64,000 nucleotides of DNA from Mesorhizobium sp. Lineage in GTDB: Bacteria > Pseudomonadota > Alphaproteobacteria > Rhizobiales > Rhizobiaceae. The notes below the pieces were generated by a model that was given only the letters and a program-made list of their open reading frames with translations, had not been told where the DNA came from and did no database searches. Each line of letters opens with the position of its first letter. The first letter of the stretch is position 1. A program made the position numbers and the translations under genes. Where the stretch lies: assembly GCA_004020365.1 (NCBI GenBank), contig SAQR01000021.1, positions 29,018 to 93,017 on the forward strand, given 5' to 3'. Shown here piece after piece: positions 9,170-17,650 of this stretch.

Positions 9170-9457
9170 CCTTTTGGTCGGATGTCGGCTTTGACACGCC
9201 CCTAATTCCGTTCTCTCGGAATGCGTTGTGGACCGCCTTCGGTGCCGCCCGGCGGATCGCGGATTGCTTGCCCGGTTTCGCGGTAACCGTTGCCTGAATG
9301 ACCAAGTGCCGTCCTCGAGATCGGCAATACCTTTGCTTATGAAGGGCTTCAACAGGTCGGGGGCACTGTTGCCACCAAACCGCGCGAATTGCGCAGTGTC
9401 ACTGATCGGTGCCGGATGTTTCGATGAAGTCGCCGGAGCGGAAAGCATCGTCGTGCG
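9170..9457 (-). pseudogene. Remnant of an MscS-type mechanosensitive channel gene
   Basis: Three minus-strand pieces match the C-terminal half of MscS-family channels, in order. DDAFRSGDFIETSG (about 9457-9405) is the beta-domain entry, compare DDAFRVGEYIQSG in the intact channel at 14950. APDLLKPFISKGIADLEDGT (about 9370-9303) is the alpha/beta domain. VIQATVTAKPGKQSAIRR through AFRENGI (about 9302-9190) is the end of that domain. A stop separates pieces one and two. A one-base loss near 9300 puts pieces two and three in different frames. The N-terminal membrane part is missing. It lies opposite in strand to the surrounding genes. Confidence 0.7.
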
Positions 9458-9626
9458 ACGAATTCCACCTAGCGGCCGCTGCTTAGAACGTCAGGCAGAT
9501 TGCTTGGCAGGAGCCGACCCCCCCGCCCAAGGTGATGATCGGCTCGCAATCGATGTTCACAGAAAATTTCGGCACGACTCCTCACACGCTCAGCAGCGGC
9601 TTTGTTGTTGCCCTGTTACGTGCTTG

Positions 9627-9647
9627 CCCACGTAAATTACATTCCGC
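9627..9647 (+). promoter_or_regulatory. Repeated palindromic motif, copy C
   Basis: CCCACGTAAATTACATTCCG differs from copy A by one base in the palindrome centre (GTAA-A-TTAC). It precedes the PpiC/HupE/DUF3604 operon, by 132 bases to the preferred start at 9779 or 60 bases to the alternative ATG at 9707. Confidence 0.5.
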
Positions 9648-9778
9648 CCTGGATCTTTGGGACCTACCATCCATGCAGGAGCGAAAGAAGCAGTCGTCGA
9701 AGTATCATGGCTCTGATGCGAGATGCTGTCGTCTTGGACCGAACCATGGATGCGAGAGCGGGCGGCGCAGGAAAGCGT

Positions 9779-10654
9779 ATGATATTGCTCAGGGAGCCTC
9801 TGCTGCATTTTGCTGTCGTCGGTGCGATCCTGTTTGGCGGCTATTCCTGGCTGAACGACAGGCAAACCGAAGCCACAGCCGCCGAGCCGATCCGGATCGG
9901 TGAAGGCGACGTGCGCTGGCTCAAGCAGACTTGGTCGAGCCAATGGCTGCGTGAGCCAACCGCCGATGAGCTCAAGGGTCTCGTCGACGATCTGCTGAAT
10001 GAGAAAGTGATGGCGCGCGAAGCGCAGGAGATGGGCCTCGATAGGGACGATACCATCATCCGCCGCCGCCTGGCGCAAAAGCTGAAATTCCTTGTCGAGG
10101 ACACGGCCCAGCTTGCCGAGCCGACCGAAGCGGAACTGCGGCAGTTCTATGCCGCCAACCCTGCACAATTCGAGACGCCCGGAAAACTCTCATTCAGGCA
10201 GGTCTACTTCAACCCGGAGCATCGCAAGGATGCCGCGGCGGACGCGACCGCCGCGCTGGGTGCGCTGACAGCGAATGCAGAGAACGGTTCGACCGCGGGC
10301 GACCGGCTGCTGTTCGGCGACAGCTTCGCCGATATCGACGTGTTGGCGCTGTCCGGGATGTTCGGTGCCGATTTTGCGCGCGCCGTGTTTGCACTCGAAG
10401 CCGGCGGATGGCAGGGGCCGATGAAATCCGGCTATGGCTATCATCTGGTGCTCGTCACGCAGCATACGGCGACCGCGCTGAAGCCCTTCGAGACGGTCAG
10501 GGATGCGGTCCTTTCTGAGTGGCGCTCTGCGAAGCAGACCGAGGTCAGCCGCGATTATCTGATCGCGCTGCGCAACAAGTATGGCGCCGAGCTGGACGAC
10601 ACCACGAAAGCGGTATTGGGGCCTGATCCCGCACCGAAAGTGGCCACGCAATGA
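9779..10654 (+). CDS. PpiC/SurA-like periplasmic peptidyl-prolyl isomerase
   Basis: The chosen ATG at 9779 follows AGGA with good spacing and gives the family's usual opening LLREPLLHFAVVGAILFGGY, a membrane anchor. An in-frame ATG at 9707 would add 24 residues without a clear binding site. After the anchor comes a SurA-N-like helical region (WLKQTWSSQWLREPTADELK, then RRRLAQKLKFLVED). A parvulin-type domain follows (ETPGKLSFRQVYFNPEHR through SGYGYHLVLVTQ). It should act as a membrane-tethered foldase in the periplasm. It overlaps the HupE-like gene by four bases (ATGA), and such foldases are often found beside HupE/UreJ-type genes, so it may help fold the exported proteins of this cluster. 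Confidence 0.8.
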   Translation: MILLREPLLHFAVVGAILFGGYSWLNDRQTEATAAEPIRIGEGDVRWLKQTWSSQWLREPTADELKGLVDDLLNEKVMAREAQEMGLDRDDTIIRRRLAQKLKFLVEDTAQLAEPTEAELRQFYAANPAQFETPGKLSFRQVYFNPEHRKDAAADATAALGALTANAENGSTAGDRLLFGDSFADIDVLALSGMFGADFARAVFALEAGGWQGPMKSGYGYHLVLVTQHTATALKPFETVRDAVLSEWRSAKQTEVSRDYLIALRNKYGAELDDTTKAVLGPDPAPKVATQ

Positions 10655-11694
10655 ACCCGCTGACCAAATGGCCTGCGCTCGTCAGAGGTGCCGACGCCGC
10701 GCTGCAGTGCGTTCGGCTGGTCGTGCTGACAGCGGCCATCGCCATGCTGTTCTCGGAGGTTGCCTCGGCGCATGAGGTTCGCCCAGCCTACCTCAGCGTT
10801 CAGGAAGAGGCGCCGAACGAGTTCAGCGTGCTGTTCAAGACACCGATGCAGGGTGACGCGCGTCTGGCACTGTCGGCAGCATTCTCGGGCAAGGTCGAGA
10901 ACCTCACGCCGGTCGTCTCGCGCCCGACCGGCGACGCAATGGTGCAGACCTGGCAGATGCGCGCGGTCGAGCCGTTGGAAGGCCAGGTGGTATCGATTGA
11001 CGGCCTGCAAAACACGATGACCGATGCGCTCGTGCGCGTCGAGTTCGCCAGCGGCGACGTGTGGATCGAGCGGCTGACACCCGGCGCCCCGGAAGCGGCG
11101 ATTCCTGCAACTCCAAGCCGCTGGTTTACGGCCGCCACTTATTTCAAACTTGGCGTCGAGCACATTCTGTTAGGCTTCGATCATCTGCTTTTCGTGCTTG
11201 CCCTGCTCATCATCACCGAGGGCTTGTGGCGGCTCGTCAAGACGGTCACCGCCTTTACCGTTGCGCACAGCATCACGCTCGCGCTGGCGACGCTCGGCTT
11301 TGTTAACGTACCCTCGCCACCGGTCGAGGCGGTGATTGCGTTGTCGATCGCGTTCGTCGCAGTCGAGATCGTCCACGTACGGCAGGGGCGCAGAAGTCTA
11401 GCCGCTCGAGCACCCTGGCTGGTAGCATTTGCTTTCGGGCTTCTCCATGGCTTCGGTTTTGCCGGCGCCCTTAGCGAGATTGGACTGCCGGCGGGACAGA
11501 TTCCCGTTGCGCTACTGTTCTTCAACCTCGGAGTGGAAGTCGGACAGCTTCTTTTTGTCGGAGCCGTACTTGCGCTGGTCGCACTGATCCGGGTCCGCAG
11601 GCGATCGCTGCCGGCCTGGCTGGATCTCGTACCGCCATACGCTATCGGCACGATTGCAATGTTCTGGGTGATCGAACGTGTGGCGACCTTTTGA
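10651..11694 (+). CDS. HupE/UreJ-family membrane protein
   Basis: The 347-residue protein has an N-terminal signal region (about residues 20-40, ending AHEVRPAYL) and a roughly 130-residue periplasmic domain. A HupE/UreJ-type membrane domain follows with about six segments. Its hallmark motifs are visible: KLGVEHILLGFDHLLFVLALL, FTVAHSITLALATLGF, FAFGLLHGFGFAGAL and FFNLGVEVGQL. HupE/UreJ relatives act in nickel uptake. This longer form with a periplasmic domain is usually annotated only by similarity, and its histidines (HILLGFDH, AHS, LHGFGF) could bind metal. The gene overlaps the foldase by four bases and precedes a secreted protein by 21. Confidence 0.85.
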   Translation: MNPLTKWPALVRGADAALQCVRLVVLTAAIAMLFSEVASAHEVRPAYLSVQEEAPNEFSVLFKTPMQGDARLALSAAFSGKVENLTPVVSRPTGDAMVQTWQMRAVEPLEGQVVSIDGLQNTMTDALVRVEFASGDVWIERLTPGAPEAAIPATPSRWFTAATYFKLGVEHILLGFDHLLFVLALLIITEGLWRLVKTVTAFTVAHSITLALATLGFVNVPSPPVEAVIALSIAFVAVEIVHVRQGRRSLAARAPWLVAFAFGLLHGFGFAGALSEIGLPAGQIPVALLFFNLGVEVGQLLFVGAVLALVALIRVRRRSLPAWLDLVPPYAIGTIAMFWVIERVATF

Positions 11695-11715
11695 GATTGT
11701 CGGGAAGGGCGGCAT

Positions 11716-12831
11716 ATGAACACCTCGCGCAGAGATTGGCGAACCGGGCTGACAAGCGCAGCACTGGCTTCGCTGATGTGCATGATTGCCGCGGCGTTCC
11801 TACTGACCACCACGCCGGCGCATGCTTGTGTGCTCTGTATGCCATATCCCAAGGTGACGAATGCCGACCAGGTTGTCGCGAGCGGCACGGCGGTCTTCGC
11901 GCGCGAGAATCCGGCAACACCTTTCTCCTACGTGGTGCTGGAAACATTCAAGGGACGCTACGACGGCCGCGCCATCCCTCTGTTCCTCGATTCGACGACG
12001 GCCCGCGCACTCCAGCTATATCCGGCTCTCCAGGTTATTCTTGTCCAGAATGGTCCCGGCGGGGCCTGGAGGGCGCTTGGCATGGCGGGGCGCGAGTATC
12101 AAAGTGTAATGCGCCAGGTGGCGCAATGGGACAAGAGCTCGAAGACGCTGGCCGAACGCGCGGTGTTCTTCGCCACTTACCTCCGGCACGAAGATCGCAG
12201 GCTCGCCGAACTGGCCTTCCTCGAGGTCGCGCGCGCGCCCTACGCAACGCTGCGCGATCTCAAAACAAATGTTGCGCGTGACGACATCTATCGAGTTGTC
12301 AACGACTTGTTTCATGTCGAATGGCATGGGCTCTACATCCTCATGCTCGGCATGTCGGACCGTCCGGACGACATCGCCTTCGTTCGCGGAAAACTGAAGA
12401 CCGCGGCGGAGTACGGGCTGACGATCAACCTTGGTGCCTATGCCACTGCGCTCATCGAGATGACCGGCGCAGACGGGGTCACGCAGCTCGCGGAAGAATA
12501 CTTTGTCGAGCCGGGCCGAAGTAATGCTGAGCTGCTCGAAATCGTCAAAGCACTGTCGGTACAGGGGACGGGCGGGGCAGTCGAACTGCGGTCCGCGATA
12601 GTCGAAGCTTACGGTCGCCTGCTCGCGCATCACCCCGAGCTTGCCGGGAATGTCGCAAATGACCTGTCCGATTGGAAAGTGGTTCGTTTCGTGCCCCGGC
12701 TGCGTGAAATTCTGAACACGGGCGTTGGCCTGGACGAAGCATCGCGTTTCGCGATCGCTATGTACCTTTCAAGCGCTGATGAAGGCGGGAGTTCCAAGGC
12801 CGTGTTCACGCGGTCCGGTGGTCTCCGATGA
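11716..12831 (+). CDS. Secreted protein of unknown function (371 aa)
   Basis: The protein has a Sec signal peptide (about residues 15-37, TTTPAHA-C). The mature form begins CVLCMPYP, a Cys pair that could form a disulfide or bind metal. The first 120 residues look like a beta domain (VASGTAVFARENPATPFSYV, then FLDSTTARAL). The rest is alpha-helical and resembles HEAT-like repeats (FFATYLRHEDRRLAELAFLE). I do not recognise a named family. It sits tightly between the HupE-like gene and the DUF3604 gene, so it is probably part of their system in the periplasm. Confidence 0.75.
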   Translation: MNTSRRDWRTGLTSAALASLMCMIAAAFLLTTTPAHACVLCMPYPKVTNADQVVASGTAVFARENPATPFSYVVLETFKGRYDGRAIPLFLDSTTARALQLYPALQVILVQNGPGGAWRALGMAGREYQSVMRQVAQWDKSSKTLAERAVFFATYLRHEDRRLAELAFLEVARAPYATLRDLKTNVARDDIYRVVNDLFHVEWHGLYILMLGMSDRPDDIAFVRGKLKTAAEYGLTINLGAYATALIEMTGADGVTQLAEEYFVEPGRSNAELLEIVKALSVQGTGGAVELRSAIVEAYGRLLAHHPELAGNVANDLSDWKVVRFVPRLREILNTGVGLDEASRFAIAMYLSSADEGGSSKAVFTRSGGLR

Positions 12832-12887
12832 CCAGTTTTCCAGGGAATAATTGGCTTGGGCATGCACCAAACAGGTGGAGGAGGACT

Positions 12888-14831
12888 ATGATGAGAACGC
12901 TCGGACTTTTGCACTTTGTTTCAGTCGCCGCTCTTGGAGCTGCAAGCATGACAGGCGCGCTGCCCGCTGCAGCGCAGGATTCCGGCACCCTGGACAAGAA
13001 AGCGGCAGAGAAGGTCTTTCCCGCCAAAAAGCCCTATTCGCCGGCGGCCGGCCGAAATTTCCCGACGCGGCCGCTGTTTGGCGACACGCATACTCACACC
13101 TCGTTCTCGATGGATGCCGGCGCTTTCGGCGCGCGCCTGGGACCACGCGAGGCCTATCGGCTCGGCAAGGGCGAGGAGGTGATGGCTTCGTCTGGGCAAT
13201 TGGTGAAACTGTCACGACCACTCGATTTTCTCGTCGTGACCGACCATTCCGATAATATGGGCTTTTTCCCGGATCTGCTTGCGGGCAAGCCAACGCTTGT
13301 CGCCGATCCGCTCGGCCGCAAATGGTACGATATGATCCAGTCGGGCAAAGGCGCCGAAGCTGCAGTCGATATCATCACCTCCTTTGGCGCCGGCAAGTTC
13401 AAAGGCCCGATCCTCTATTCCCCCGACTCTGCCCCCTACCGCTCGGCATGGCAGGAAACTATCGACGCGGCAGAGGAAGCGAACGAGCCGGGACGCTTCA
13501 CGGCGGTCATTGGCTACGAGTGGACATCCAACACGGGCGGCAACAATCTGCATCGCAACGTGCTGTTCCGCGACAATGGCGACCGCGCCGGACAAGTCGT
13601 CCCATATACGGTTCTTCCTCCCGGTAGCGACAATCCGCGCGACCTGTGGAAATGGATGTCGGCCTATGAGGAAAAAACCGGCGGTGACGTGCTGGCGATC
13701 GCGCACAACGGCAATCTCTCGAACGGCATCATGTTCCCGATGGTGGAACCGGGCGTTAACAAGGCCATCGACCGCGAATATGCCGAGACCCGCGCCAGAT
13801 GGGAGCGGCTTTACGAAGCGACCCAGATCAAGGGCGATGGAGAGACGCATCCTCTCCTGTCGCCGAACGACGAGTTCGCGAATTTCGAGCGGTGGGACAA
13901 GGGCAACCTCGACCTGACGGTCGTCAAGACGCCCGACATGCTGGAGTTCGAATATGCGCGCTCGGCGCTGAAGAATGGGCTCAAGCTGGAGAAAGAACTC
14001 GGCATCAATCCATACAAGTTCGGCATGATCGGCTCGACCGATGCGCATACTGGGCTAGCCGCGGTCGAGGAGGACAATTTCTTCGGCAAGACCTCGAGCA
14101 GCGAGCCGAGCGCCGGGCGGGCCACGCACCCGTTCATCAAGACCGAGAAGGCTACCATAATGGGCTGGGAGCAGACATCGTCCGGCTATGCCGCGGTGTG
14201 GGCCACCGAGAATACGCGTCATGCCATTTTCGACGCGATGGAACGCCGAGAGACTTATGCAACAACGGGTCCGCGGATGCTGGTTCGCCTGTTTGGCGGC
14301 TTCGATTTCGTCGCCGCGGATGCCGATACCCGTAGCCCGGCGCTGGCCGGCTATACCAAGGGCGTGCCGATGGGCGGCGATCTCACAGCCGCGCCGGAAG
14401 GCAAGGCGCCGACCTTCCTGGTTGCGGCGCTGAAGGATCCGGTCGGCGCAAACCTCGATCGCTACCAGATCGTCAAGGGATGGCTGGATGGTACTGGAAA
14501 GGTGCAGGAAAAGGTCTACGACGTTGCGTGGTCGGGCGATCGCAAGCCGGGCGCGGACGGCAAGGTGCCTTCGGTCGGGAGCACTGTCGATGTCGCCGAC
14601 GCCACCTGGACCAACACGATAGGCGCCCCGGAACTGGTCGCCATCTGGACCGACCCGGAGTTCGATCCGACGCAGCGGGCGTTTTATTACGGCCGCGTGC
14701 TGGAGATCCCGACGCCGCGCTGGACGGCCTACGACGCCAAGTATTTCGGCGTGAAAATGCCGCCGGAAGCGACGATGGAGATGCAGGAGCGCGCCTACAC
14801 CTCGCCGATCTGGTATACGCCGGCCGGCTAA
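12888..14831 (+). CDS. DUF3604 exported metallohydrolase-like protein
   Basis: The start at 12888 sits behind GGAGGAGGA and gives a signal peptide ending PAAAQ; a start at 12828 overlapping the previous stop is also possible. The 647-residue protein has the DUF3604 signature: FGDTHTHTSFSMDAGAFG near residue 65, LDFLVVTDHSDNMGFF, VIGYEWTS, AIAHNGNLSNG, and GMIGSTDAHTGLAAVEEDNF. The HTHT, TDHSD, AHN and STDAH residues form a metal site like that of the PHP superfamily, so a phosphoesterase-like activity is likely; the substrate is unknown. Many DUF3604 genes lie near sulfatase and DUF1254 genes, as here. It probably shares a transcript with the foldase and HupE-like gene upstream. Confidence 0.85.
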   Translation: MMRTLGLLHFVSVAALGAASMTGALPAAAQDSGTLDKKAAEKVFPAKKPYSPAAGRNFPTRPLFGDTHTHTSFSMDAGAFGARLGPREAYRLGKGEEVMASSGQLVKLSRPLDFLVVTDHSDNMGFFPDLLAGKPTLVADPLGRKWYDMIQSGKGAEAAVDIITSFGAGKFKGPILYSPDSAPYRSAWQETIDAAEEANEPGRFTAVIGYEWTSNTGGNNLHRNVLFRDNGDRAGQVVPYTVLPPGSDNPRDLWKWMSAYEEKTGGDVLAIAHNGNLSNGIMFPMVEPGVNKAIDREYAETRARWERLYEATQIKGDGETHPLLSPNDEFANFERWDKGNLDLTVVKTPDMLEFEYARSALKNGLKLEKELGINPYKFGMIGSTDAHTGLAAVEEDNFFGKTSSSEPSAGRATHPFIKTEKATIMGWEQTSSGYAAVWATENTRHAIFDAMERRETYATTGPRMLVRLFGGFDFVAADADTRSPALAGYTKGVPMGGDLTAAPEGKAPTFLVAALKDPVGANLDRYQIVKGWLDGTGKVQEKVYDVAWSGDRKPGADGKVPSVGSTVDVADATWTNTIGAPELVAIWTDPEFDPTQRAFYYGRVLEIPTPRWTAYDAKYFGVKMPPEATMEMQERAYTSPIWYTPAG

Positions 14832-14949
14832 GGAAACGCAGGTTTTTGCTTGGCTGGTGCTGGGGCAGGCGGATCGTGCGCCGCCTGCCAAGACAGGAAG
14901 GCTCAAACATGCGACAAGTGCCTCTCGGCATTCAAACCTCGGGGGACTT

Positions 14950-17025
14950 ATGAAGAACATGCTACGGCTCGGGTTCTTGCCAGTTGTCGTCGTGCTCTTG
15001 TTGGCGCTCTTGCCGGGAACTTCGCTAGCTCAACAGCCTTCCCCCGACCTTCCGCCTGAAAAGGCAAAGCAGTTTCTCGAGCTTTTGTCCGATCCGGAAC
15101 TAAAGGCATGGCTAGAGGGAAAGATTCCAGCGGCCACGGACGAGCCCGGCCTGTCCATTTCCGAGGACATCTTGGACCTGGAGGCGGGTATTCGTGCCCG
15201 TATCGGTGCGCTCGGCGCCGCGATTCCGCGCCTGCCGGAAGAACTTTCGCGCGCCGCCGACGTTGTCTCGCGTGACGTGAACTCCGGCAGGCCAGGGCTG
15301 GTTATGGGCATCCTGGCGATCTTGATCGCGGTCGGTTTCGGAGCCGAGTGGCTGGTCCGACGAGCGCTCGCCAGGACGAGGAGCGCGGTTGTTCAGAAAG
15401 ACGCCGGACAAGCGATCCTCTTCGAGACTGTCGCCCTGCTGACTTTTGCGCTCGCCAGCGCCGGTTCGTTCCTGGCACTCGGATGGCCACCCTTACTCCG
15501 CAGGATCATTCTGACCCTGCTTCTTGCGTTCATCGCGTTCCGTATCGTTCGCGCGGCAGCCCGATTGCTGTTTGCGTTCGGCGGTGCGACGAGCGACCCC
15601 TCGGACAGGCCGACTCCGCTTTTCGAAAGCGAAGCTTCGACCCGTTTCTGGCGTTGGCGAGTCAGCCTTGTGGCCGGGTTCCTGTTGTTCGGCTGGGCGA
15701 TCGCCAGCCTCATGCCTGGCCTGGGCTTCTCTCTAGAGGTTGCAGAGCTCGCTGCCTTCCTGTTCGGGCTTGGCATTCTGGCGACCGCAATCGACGTCGT
15801 CTGGCAACGGCCCGACGGGCGAGGCTCTCTGGTCAAGCAATCGTTTCTCACCTTGTTGCTGATCGTGCTCTGGGGGGCTTGGGTCGCCGGCCTGCTCGGC
15901 ATCCTGTGGCTTGGGATTTTCGCCCTGGTGCTGCCGACAGCCCTGCACGGGGTCGGCGCCGCGGCACAGGCCTTCGCCGGCAGGTCAAAGCGCAGCGGCG
16001 CGATGGGCGTCGCACTCAACGTGCTCATTGTCAGGGGCGCCAGGGCGGCGGTCATTGCCGCGGCGGTCGCATGGCTCGCCTATATCTGGCGGATCAGGGC
16101 CGCGAGCCTCGCCGGCAGCGAAACCGGCGGCTTCCTGATAACCGGGCTGCTCAACGGCATCATTATTTTGCTGATCGCCGACCTGCTCTGGCAGCTGTCG
16201 AAGGCCTTGATCGAATATCGGATGAACCTCGCTCCAGCGGATGGAAACAGCGCGGATGAGCTGGCTCGCAGCGGCCGGCTGCGCACGTTGTTGCCGATAT
16301 TCCGCAACGCCCTTGCCGTGTTCATAGCCGCGGTCACCGTACTAACGATCCTCGCTGGGCTAGGCGTGCAGATACTCCCGCTGATTGCCGGCGCCGGCAT
16401 CTTCGGCATCGCCATCGGCTTCGGCTCGCAGACCCTGGTCAAGGACGTGCTGAGCGGCGTGTTCTACATGATGGACGACGCTTTTCGGGTCGGTGAATAC
16501 ATCCAGAGCGGCAGCTACAAAGGCACGGTCGAATCCTTCAGCTTGCGGTCGGTGCGGCTGCGCCATCATCGCGGCCCCGTCTATACCGTCCCGTTTGGTG
16601 AGCTCGGGGCGGTCCAAAACATGAGCAGGGATTGGGTGCTCGACAAGATCACGGTCGGCGTGACCTATGATTCCGACGTGGACCTGGCGCGCAAGCTGAT
16701 CAAGAAGATAGGCCAGGAACTGGCAGCCGATCCTGAATTTGCGGCTGACACGATCGAGCCGCTCAAGATGCAGGGCATCGACAATTTCGGGGACTATGCG
16801 ATCGTTCTCAGGATGAAGCTGATGACGAAGCCCGGGACCCAATTCGGCATCAAGCGGCGCGCACTCATGATGATCAGGAAGGCCTTCGCGGAAAACGGTA
16901 TCAAGATCGCGGTTCCCACCGTTCACGTCGAGAGTGGCGGGGAAACTGCGGCCGCTGCTCATCAGGCCTACGAGGCCTCGAAAAAGAGCAGCGCCCCTTT
17001 GGAGGTGGTGAGGGACACGCAGTAG
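14950..17025 (+). CDS. MscS-family mechanosensitive channel, large form
   Basis: The ATG at 14950 gives a 691-residue protein with a signal peptide (about residues 1-26, ending LAQQ). A periplasmic helical domain follows, then about nine or ten membrane segments. The MscS pore helix is QILPLIAGAGIFGIAIGFGS. The beta domain follows (LVKDVLSGVFYMMDDAFRVG), then the C-terminal alpha/beta domain (LKMQGIDNFGDYAIVLRMKL through AFAENGI). This is the YbdG/YnaI/MscM-like large architecture, acting in the inner membrane to release solutes under hypo-osmotic stress. It is 118 bases after the DUF3604 gene. A decayed relative lies at 9170-9457 on the other strand. Confidence 0.9.
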   Translation: MKNMLRLGFLPVVVVLLLALLPGTSLAQQPSPDLPPEKAKQFLELLSDPELKAWLEGKIPAATDEPGLSISEDILDLEAGIRARIGALGAAIPRLPEELSRAADVVSRDVNSGRPGLVMGILAILIAVGFGAEWLVRRALARTRSAVVQKDAGQAILFETVALLTFALASAGSFLALGWPPLLRRIILTLLLAFIAFRIVRAAARLLFAFGGATSDPSDRPTPLFESEASTRFWRWRVSLVAGFLLFGWAIASLMPGLGFSLEVAELAAFLFGLGILATAIDVVWQRPDGRGSLVKQSFLTLLLIVLWGAWVAGLLGILWLGIFALVLPTALHGVGAAAQAFAGRSKRSGAMGVALNVLIVRGARAAVIAAAVAWLAYIWRIRAASLAGSETGGFLITGLLNGIIILLIADLLWQLSKALIEYRMNLAPADGNSADELARSGRLRTLLPIFRNALAVFIAAVTVLTILAGLGVQILPLIAGAGIFGIAIGFGSQTLVKDVLSGVFYMMDDAFRVGEYIQSGSYKGTVESFSLRSVRLRHHRGPVYTVPFGELGAVQNMSRDWVLDKITVGVTYDSDVDLARKLIKKIGQELAADPEFAADTIEPLKMQGIDNFGDYAIVLRMKLMTKPGTQFGIKRRALMMIRKAFAENGIKIAVPTVHVESGGETAAAAHQAYEASKKSSAPLEVVRDTQ

Positions 17026-17152
17026 CGCTGGGCGATATTGTCACCTGTGAGTACTGATGAACGGGAGTGACAGCGTCGACCCGAGGGTTTAGATTGGATT
17101 ATACTTCCCGGGCTGTCGAGAGCGCCGTAATCCGGCGGGGAGGGGTTGGAAG

Positions 17153-17647
17153 ATGGAAGAGATACATCCCGCTGCGGTGAAGCATCTGCCGCCGTTCATT
17201 ACGCCTCCCGGTCAGACTGACATTCTGTTTGTCGTGATGGTCGTCGTCCTTATCGGCATCGTCCTTCTCATCGGCAACTTCTACTTGCGCCTCCATGCGC
17301 TTCCCGAGCAGGTGGCGCATCGAACCCACAAAGTGCAGATGGATATTGTGGCGATCCTGGCGGTGATTTCGCTCTTTACCCACAACCACCTGTACTGGAT
17401 CGCGGCCCTGCTTCTCGCCTTCGTTCAGTTACCAGACTTCTCGACGCCGATCTCTTCAATGGCCAAATCCCTCGAGAAGCTCGCCCATGGCGGCGACCGC
17501 CGCAGTGAAGAGCTGACAGTGATCCCGGAGGCGGCAATGGCTCAGTCCCTCGAAATGCCCACCCACGACGCCCGCCGCAGCGAGGAGACGCTAAAGGTGG
17601 TTCCGGGGACACCTGCCTTGACCGATAAGTTGGAAGCACGGAGCTGA
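17153..17647 (+). CDS. Small membrane protein paired with an HlyD-type adaptor
   Basis: The 164-residue protein has two membrane helices, DILFVVMVVVLIGIVLLIGN (about residues 24-44) and VQMDIVAILAVISLF with the following WIAALLLAFVQLP (about 62-95). A charged cytoplasmic tail contains a repeated pattern (GDRRSEELTVIPEAAMAQSL then HDARRSEETLKVVPG). GGGGAGGGG-like sequence precedes the ATG. The HlyD-type gene begins three bases after the stop, so they are translationally linked. Small two-TM partners of this kind commonly precede YibH/AaeA-like adaptors, but their role is unknown. Confidence 0.75.
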   Translation: MEEIHPAAVKHLPPFITPPGQTDILFVVMVVVLIGIVLLIGNFYLRLHALPEQVAHRTHKVQMDIVAILAVISLFTHNHLYWIAALLLAFVQLPDFSTPISSMAKSLEKLAHGGDRRSEELTVIPEAAMAQSLEMPTHDARRSEETLKVVPGTPALTDKLEARS

Positions 17648-17650
17648 GCG

